This document shows, one piece after another, positions 59,516-64,000 of a stretch of 64,000 bases of DNA; position 1 is the stretch's first letter, and every line of letters starts with the position of its first letter. Below the pieces are notes generated by a model. The model was not told the DNA's origin, did no database searches, and saw only the letters and a program-made list of their open reading frames with translations. The DNA is from Pseudomonas sp. Leaf48 (lineage in GTDB: Bacteria; Pseudomonadota; Gammaproteobacteria; Pseudomonadales; Pseudomonadaceae): positions 66,391 to 130,390 of the forward strand of contig NZ_LMLH01000032.1 of assembly GCF_001421885.1 (NCBI RefSeq), written 5' to 3'. A program made the translations under genes and the position numbers.

Positions 59516-59770
59516 ACCCAGGGCAGCGTTTAGCCTGCGAAGTGTGGCACATCCCAAGCTTACTGAATTGTAATCGAACGGTCTGTTCTCATGTGGCATC
59601 GTGTACCAGCACTGTGGCGTGGGAGTCTTGACCTGTTCCCTGAGTGCAGTGCTTACCAGGACGCGACATACGCTCGATTTCCGTCTCTGGTTTTTATAAG
59701 AGTCGAGAAGTAAAAACAGATCTCCCCAACCAAACCTCGAATCAACAGCTCAAGCTGTGAGGAGTCTTGC

Positions 59771-60154
59771 ATGTCCTTCTTTAAAGCTACCACCGTAGCT
59801 GTTGCGCTTACCGCCGGCTTACTTCTGAGCGGGGTTGCTCAAGCGCATCCGAAACTGCTTTCTTCCACTCCTTCGGAAGGTTCGACCTCCGTCGCACCTG
59901 CCAAGATCGAGCTGCACTTCTCGGAGAACCTGACGACTCAGTTCTCAGGTGCAAAACTGATCATGACCGACATGCCCGGCATGCCGAATTCCCCCATGGG
60001 CGTCAAGGCTGGGGTCTCGGGCGGTGATGATCCGAAAATGATGGTCATCACACCGGCGGCTCCATTGACCACTGGTACTTATAAAGTTGAATGGCGTGCA
60101 GTCTCTTCGGACACTCATCCGATCACCGGTAACTTTTCTTTCAAAGTGAAATGA
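59771..60154 (+). CDS. copC: CopC periplasmic copper-binding protein
   Basis: 127 residues. Signal peptide ALTAGLLLSGVAQA, cleaved so that the mature protein begins HPKLLSSTPSEGS, providing the N-terminal His copper brace. Met cluster MTDMPGMPNSPMGVK binds Cu(I), and SSDTHPITGNFSFKVK ends the beta-sandwich. Encoded directly before copD, with which it handles or imports periplasmic copper. The gap 59516-59770 holds no gene or clear cop box. Confidence 0.93.
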   Translation: MSFFKATTVAVALTAGLLLSGVAQAHPKLLSSTPSEGSTSVAPAKIELHFSENLTTQFSGAKLIMTDMPGMPNSPMGVKAGVSGGDDPKMMVITPAAPLTTGTYKVEWRAVSSDTHPITGNFSFKVK

Positions 60155-60157
60155 TTC

Positions 60158-61096
60158 ATGAGCGACTCAATCAATATCCTGATTCGCTTAGCTCTTTATC
60201 TGGACCTGATGCTGCTTTTTGGATTGGCTATTTTTGGTTTGTACAGCCTCAGGGGAAAGGAGCGGGTATCCGGCGCAGTCTTGAATTTTGAGTCGCTCCT
60301 TTTCAGCACCGTTGTTGGTGGTTTACTTCTGTCTTTTGCCGCTATGTTGTTGCTTGCGAAAGCAATGAGCGGCGTTTCAGAGTTTACGGAGCTTCGCCAA
60401 CATATCTTCGAAATGGTGCTTACTGGTACCGATGTCGGGCTCACCTGGATGGTCCGAATTGCAGCGCTTGTTTTGGCAGGTATAGCTGTCAATCTCAACA
60501 AACGCTTCCCAACCTCCAGCCTTTGGGTCGTTACTCTGGCTGGTGCCATTGCGCTCGCTACCTTGGCATGGACAGGCCATGGCGCGATGGACGAAGGCAA
60601 TCTTCGTTATATGCATTTCATTAGCGATATCTTTCACCTTTTGGCAGCCGGCGGCTGGATGGGAGCACTGGCCGCATTCGCTTTACTGCTGCATACTAAA
60701 ATTCTAAATGGTGAACAAGAGTTACGAATTCTCTCCCGAGCTCTTACTGAGTTTGAATTGGCTGGTGCAGTGATCGTGGTGAGTCTAAGTGTTTCGGGCG
60801 TTGTGAATTATCTTTTCATTGTAGGTCCAACAATTGATGGGATAACGCTCAGTACTTATGGTGTATTACTTAGTTTAAAGGTTTCACTGTTTGCAGTAAT
60901 GATGGCATTAGCTACGTTGAACCGCTTTCACTTGAGCCCACTTTTAGAACGATCGATCCAGGGCGGTCAATACACTGGAGCTGTTAATGCTTTGCGACGC
61001 AGTATGGCTGTAGAGCTCACGCTAGCAATAATCATACTTTGCCTAGTCGCTTGGTTAGGAACCTTGAGCCCAGAGATGGGTATGAGCATGGAGTAG
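60158..61096 (+). CDS. copD: CopD inner-membrane copper protein
   Basis: 312 residues with eight hydrophobic helices. Conserved features: LALYLDLMLLFGLAIFGLYS at the start, TGHGAM, and HFISDIFHLLAAGGWMGALA with periplasm-side His residues. The family moves copper into the cytoplasm or supplies cuproproteins. It starts 3 nt after copC and is the last cargo gene before the right transposon end. Confidence 0.92.
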   Translation: MSDSINILIRLALYLDLMLLFGLAIFGLYSLRGKERVSGAVLNFESLLFSTVVGGLLLSFAAMLLLAKAMSGVSEFTELRQHIFEMVLTGTDVGLTWMVRIAALVLAGIAVNLNKRFPTSSLWVVTLAGAIALATLAWTGHGAMDEGNLRYMHFISDIFHLLAAGGWMGALAAFALLLHTKILNGEQELRILSRALTEFELAGAVIVVSLSVSGVVNYLFIVGPTIDGITLSTYGVLLSLKVSLFAVMMALATLNRFHLSPLLERSIQGGQYTGAVNALRRSMAVELTLAIIILCLVAWLGTLSPEMGMSME

Positions 61097-61470
61097 AGTG
61101 TTGGCGCTGTTTGCAAATTACCCCCAGGGGATTGCTGATTTTTGTATCAGAAATTATGGATAAGCTCAGCAGCATCTCGATGACAGAACCTCACTCCATC
61201 AAGTATCACCAGGACTGTCCGAAGCAGTCTTTGAGTGAGCCGACCTACTGTTCATGCTTCGACAAATTGGACAGGTCCATCGTGGCGTAGACCCGCTCGC
61301 AGCAGCGAAAATCGATTCGGCCCCCCACTGATCAAACAAGTGCAAAAATTTGCACCGTGAATGCGACACAACCATCAAAGGCGGTGGGCTTTGGCATCAT
61401 TTCAGCCCTGTCTAGCTCCAAGGCAAGCGTGTGCCAAGCTTTTTTGGTCGAAGAAATACGTTATCCATCG
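61097..61470. other. Gene-free stretch before the right transposon end
   Basis: No coding frame of quality. GTGCAAAAATTTGCAC near 61341 is a perfect palindrome. Nothing else is recognised. Confidence 0.6.
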
Positions 61471-61564
61471 CTGGTCAAGTCGATTGCAAACGGGTGGTCA
61501 AGTCGAATGCAATTGACTGGTCAAGTCGAATGCAAACAAGTGGTCAAATCAATGCAATTACCCA
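61471..61564. repeat. Right-end repeat array of the transposon (four units)
   Basis: On the minus strand from 61564: TGGGTAATTGCATTGATTTG, then units TTGCATTCGACTTGACCA at regular 22-bp spacing and a last TTGCAATCGACTTGACCA. It is inverted relative to the left array and shares its unit order. Confidence 0.87.
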
Positions 61565-62034
61565 ATTTGTGGCTGGCCAGTCCTTGCCACCCTTTGTAAC
61601 CGCTCTACAGAGCTGGAAACCGGCAGCGGAGTCCCGAAGGAGCTAAGCGTACTGAGCAACATATTCCCGTTGGTCTCAAACAAAATCAGACCATTCGTTG
61701 ACGTTAGCTCGCGTTGGGATTCCTGGAGAATTCCGTAAAAATTCTTGAGGTTGTGTTCATCTATTTCGTTTGATGCCGTGGCGATCAGCTCCAGCCCATT
61801 CTGAACATGTAGCAACTGTTCATCCATCAGCTGGCTCATGGAGCGAACGCGACTCAGCAAGTCTTGGTAGGCCGCTGCGCGCTCTCGCTCAAATGAAATA
61901 TAGGTGGTTACCACCAGGGCCAAAATGCCGGGCAGCAAAGCTAATAGAAGAGTTGTGTTGAGATTAAGTGACCAATTGGTAGTAAACCAAAGCCGTTGCC
62001 TGGAGTCGCCTGACGTTTTTGATTTACTTGGCAT
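61565..62034 (-). pseudogene. 5-prime fragment of the interrupted GGDEF-EAL gene
   Basis: From ATG 62034: a cytoplasmic start, one transmembrane helix (TTLLLALLPGILALVVTTYI) and the first half of a periplasmic sensor (QLLHVQNGLELIATASNEID, then GLILFETNGNMLLSTL). The reading ends RTGQPQI exactly at the transposon, where two stray codons and a stop follow. Its continuation TPIFTGKL lies at 31075, 30.5 kb away. The truncated product would be a lone sensor half. Includes the right copy of the ATTTG duplication (61565-61569). Confidence 0.85.
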
Positions 62035-62342
62035 ACGCGGATGACCTAGCTAAATTTTTGGCTGCTGACTCGTGGAGAACGGCTCCATGCCGAGGGAATA
62101 ACACTCTTTTTCCGGTTTTGGTAGAGATTTATTAACAAGACTTGAAGCGGTCGAAATGTCAGCTTCTGCCAACACAACTTCAGGGGTCAACCAGGCATCC
62201 ACCGATGAGCCAACAAGCCTTCGACTCACTCGTCCGCTGTGTCGGCAGACAGTGCTATGCTCGAAAAACTGACAGTCAGCTTTGAGTCGACTTCAGCCAG
62301 TCGCTACCGGCAGAAAACGGCCAAAAGTGGACACTCAGATAC
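62035..62342. other. Intergenic stretch with a dispersed repeat
   Basis: No gene seen. GGCAGAAAACGGCCAAAAGT at about 62309 is one of three similar copies (also 28321 and 63300), probably a dispersed Pseudomonas intergenic repeat. Confidence 0.6.
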
Positions 62343-63107
62343 TCAACCGCGCACCAGATAAGCCCCTGAGGGAACCCGATATCGCAGCTTCTTACATTTG
62401 CCGGATGCGGGCTGATGCCCCGGCGGACGATGAGGAAACCAAATTCGGCATTTGCCCGGAGGCGGCATATGGCTGCGGGGAATCTCAACCTCAGCGTACA
62501 CTCGCTCTGGCCCTACATTCGCCATTCGCAATTTTCCTTCGGGTCCGGCTTTGCTAGCCGTCGGTGCTTGCGCAACCCGATCTGTCTCTGCGCCAGCGAA
62601 GTTGCCAGCGTCGTGCCCAGTGACCGGCGTGGATTGTTCAGCAACGGCCTTTTCTGCTTCGCGGCGCCTTTGGGTCTCCTCTTCCAGCCCCTTCTGTACT
62701 GCGACCAGATCCTCTTTGGCATTGGGTGGGGTACCCGAAGATTGAGCCTGCCGCGCCGCCTGGATCAATTGGAAGTTACGGTTGCGCAACTCGACGTTGC
62801 GACCAACCCGCATGTTCGAGCGAGCCGCCAAGGTTTCAGCCTGCTGGTACTGCCCCTGCTGAAGACGCAACACACCGAGGTAATGCAGCGTTGCGGGATT
62901 GTTCGGCTGGATATTCAGAGCACGCTCCAACGTGGCGGCGGCCTGGTCCAGTTGGCCATTTTCATACTGCCGCGAGGCTGTTTCGATCAGGGTGGTTGAT
63001 GCGCTGTTGCTTTGCGCGGGCGCTCTTCGCTCGGCAGCGACGGAACAAAACGACGCGACGGCGCAGAACACCAGGATGAGGCCCGGCAGAAAACTCTTGG
63101 TTGGCAT
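62343..63107 (-). CDS. Exported tetratricopeptide-repeat protein
   Basis: 254 residues from ATG 63107. A signal peptide (FLPGLILVFCAVASFCSVAA) leads into two TPR units (LIETASRQYENGQLDQAAAT, ERALNIQPNNPATLHYLGVL, RLQQGQYQQAETLAAR). A coiled coil with many Glu/Arg follows (about 150-185), then a Pro/Gly-rich C-terminus with PPPGKCRIWFPHRPPGHQP and GKCKKLRYRVPSGAYLVRG. That tail is a recurrent domain of exported Pseudomonas proteins. The likely role is envelope scaffolding; no enzyme activity is evident. Confidence 0.78.
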   Translation of the reverse strand: MPTKSFLPGLILVFCAVASFCSVAAERRAPAQSNSASTTLIETASRQYENGQLDQAAATLERALNIQPNNPATLHYLGVLRLQQGQYQQAETLAARSNMRVGRNVELRNRNFQLIQAARQAQSSGTPPNAKEDLVAVQKGLEEETQRRREAEKAVAEQSTPVTGHDAGNFAGAETDRVAQAPTASKAGPEGKLRMANVGPERVYAEVEIPRSHMPPPGKCRIWFPHRPPGHQPASGKCKKLRYRVPSGAYLVRG

Positions 63108-63424
63108 CAGGGGGCTGACTCGACTGAACTCGGACGGCACTACCGTAAAAACGGCCACAGCGCTGTTCGGCATTTCCGATACAGGGCCGCTATTGACCTG
63201 GCCAATACCCTGAAGTTCCTGCCGCAACGGCCGTCGCAACCAGTATCATTTTTTACCACCCCAACATCTAAACATGATCTGTTGCTGCACTTCACGCGGG
63301 GCAGAAAACGGCCAGAAGCGGTCTGAACGAGCCGCACTGGTGACGATTACTGGCGAGTCTAGAATCACTAGTTTCTTCAGCGCCTATACGCAAGGCGGTT
63401 CGGCATTTTCACCAGAAGTGAGGA
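63108..63424. other. Intergenic stretch
   Basis: No gene of quality. A third copy of the GCAGAAAACGGCCAGAAGCG repeat starts at 63301. Confidence 0.55.
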
Positions 63425-63898
63425 CTATTCTTCGACGTTGCCTTGAACCTTCTCGAATAACAGACCACGAATTTCCAATTTACCCTGCTTTTTCCACTCA
63501 ATCCGTGCAGGTTGGCGGCCTGGAGTTTCCTCGCCGAATAAAGAGATCCATGCATTTCGAAAGCTCTTATACGTCACGCCATTGACCGTGCATTGGGGGC
63601 TGTCCAGGCGTGCTGCCCGCACCTCAGGAATGTCCCAGCCATTCATTCTTGATGGAACCTTGATGTGGCCTTCCATATCGCACACCTCATAGCCTTCACC
63701 CAACGGTGACTCGAGCGCAGCAAGGAGGAGATTGCTCACCAAACGAAAGTATCCGATACGAAAGCATTCTGTACGGCCATCAATAATGCGACTAGCCCCC
63801 TTACCGCGTGCGCTTGGTAGAGAGCGTAGGATCAGCAGTTCAAGGTGGCGCGCGGCTTCGATACTCGGGAGCTTGTAGAGCGTACCATCAGCGCTCAT
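63425..63898 (-). CDS. Unrecognised protein, start at a duplication junction
   Basis: 157 residues if translated from ATG 63898 (MSADGTLYKLPSIEAARHLE). The frame is also open up to 63931. Segments such as RMNGWDIPEVRAARLDSPQ and FRNAWISLFGEETPGRQPA look genuinely coding, but I know no family. The first bases of the start region belong to a 107-bp direct repeat, copied 208 bp apart from within the gene. The shift is not a multiple of three, so the natural N-terminus may have been altered, or this may be one unit of a repeated locus. Confidence 0.5.
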   Translation of the reverse strand: MSADGTLYKLPSIEAARHLELLILRSLPSARGKGASRIIDGRTECFRIGYFRLVSNLLLAALESPLGEGYEVCDMEGHIKVPSRMNGWDIPEVRAARLDSPQCTVNGVTYKSFRNAWISLFGEETPGRQPARIEWKKQGKLEIRGLLFEKVQGNVEE

Positions 63899-64000
63899 AG
63901 CCTTCACCCAACGGTGACTCGAGCGCAGCAAGGAGGAGATTGCTCACCAAACGAAAGTATCCGATACGAAAGCATTCTGTACGGCCATCAATAATGCGAC
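63686..64000. repeat. Direct repeat of at least 107 bp, offset 208, running off the window
   Basis: 63686-63792 and 63894-64000 are identical; 101 bp of unique sequence lie between them. The second copy is cut by the window edge, so the true length is unknown. Confidence 0.92.

Larger units (their letters stand above)
31081..61564. mobile_element. 30.5-kb IS21-like copper-resistance transposon
   Basis: Ends are inverted: left TGGGAAATTGCA, right (complement) TGGGTAATTGCA, both starting with TG as in IS21-family elements. Each end carries an array of 22-bp-spaced repeats (TTGCATTCGACTTGACCA), five on the left and four on the right. A 5-bp duplication ATTTG flanks it. The only transposase genes are istA/istB at 31982-34272, 0.9 kb from the left end. 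Excision in silico joins 62034-61565 to 31075-29059 as one frame of 828 sense codons, which is direct evidence of insertion. Cargo: an XRE-helicase locus, a ParS-type antitoxin and the cop/cus genes. Confidence 0.85.

Noticed and set aside
31081..61564. Integrative conjugative element or tRNA-integrated island
   Set aside because: No integrase, relaxase, type IV secretion genes or tRNA; ends, duplication and istAB indicate transposition into a coding gene.
62415..62999. Plus-strand frame of 194 codons opposite the TPR protein
   Set aside because: The minus-strand gene has a signal peptide and TPR units; the plus-strand frame has no recognisable features.

Overview
The window reads as a Pseudomonas chromosome of the fluorescens-group type. 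The support is REP/REPIN repeats of the GTGGGAGC(T/C)GGCTTG kind, a D-lysine catabolic gene of the HglS type, a cop/cus copper locus in Pseudomonas arrangement and GC-rich codon use in the housekeeping parts. I ran no searches; product names come from motifs and family knowledge.

Layout. (1) 1-9831 is a markedly AT-rich, one-direction gene cluster cut by the left edge. It holds an ATP-grasp ligase, a glutamine-dependent asparagine-synthetase-like enzyme, two different KamA-type radical-SAM/PLP aminomutases, a clavaminate-synthase/VioC-type Fe(II)/2-oxoglutarate oxygenase, a MATE exporter, a membrane-anchored aspartyl-hydroxylase-like oxygenase and an aminotransferase. No NRPS or PKS is present, so it looks like a small peptide or amino-acid-derived metabolite pathway, probably acquired horizontally. 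Its right border is a scar zone: a group II intron 3-prime remnant, a broken araC-type gene and a REPIN. (2) 10.7-27.3 kb is ordinary GC-rich chromosome: a Baeyer-Villiger-type monooxygenase with an alpha/beta hydrolase, 2-oxoadipate dioxygenase/decarboxylase, a lipoprotein-export-like ABC transporter with an AttH-like lipoprotein, a five-copy 134-bp REPIN array that abuts a truncated cbrC, and a LacI-controlled MFS/isomerase/Gfo-Idh set with a perfect 18-bp operator. (3) 27.3-31.1 kb carries three related palindromic repeats, a SYLF lipoprotein, a TonB-receptor remnant and the 3-prime part of a GGDEF-EAL gene.

(4) 31081-61564 is the central discovery: a 30.5-kb IS21-like transposon inserted in that GGDEF-EAL gene. 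Its ends start TGGG(A/T)AATTGCA and carry five (left) and four (right) copies of a 22-bp-spaced repeat. It is flanked by a 5-bp duplication ATTTG, and removing it with one duplication copy restores a single 828-codon frame joining 62034-61565 to 31075-29059. It carries istA/istB, an XRE-winged helix-SF2 helicase locus that could be a defence or maintenance module, an orphan ParS/MbcA-type antitoxin, and an almost complete copper-resistance set: copABG, cusCBA, a second multicopper oxidase, a P-type ATPase with copZ, copRS, copCD and small Met- or His-rich proteins. CopR-type boxes and a MerR/CueR-type promoter are visible.

(5) 61.6-64.0 kb resumes the chromosome with the severed 5-prime part of the GGDEF-EAL gene, a TPR protein, an unrecognised gene and a direct repeat that runs into the right edge.

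Working together, the copper genes form a full periplasm/inner membrane/outer membrane defence: CopZ and the P-type ATPase for the cytoplasm, CusCBA for export across both membranes, CopA/CopB and the second oxidase for periplasmic Cu(I) oxidation and sequestration, CopCD for periplasmic handling and uptake, and CopRS as sensor.
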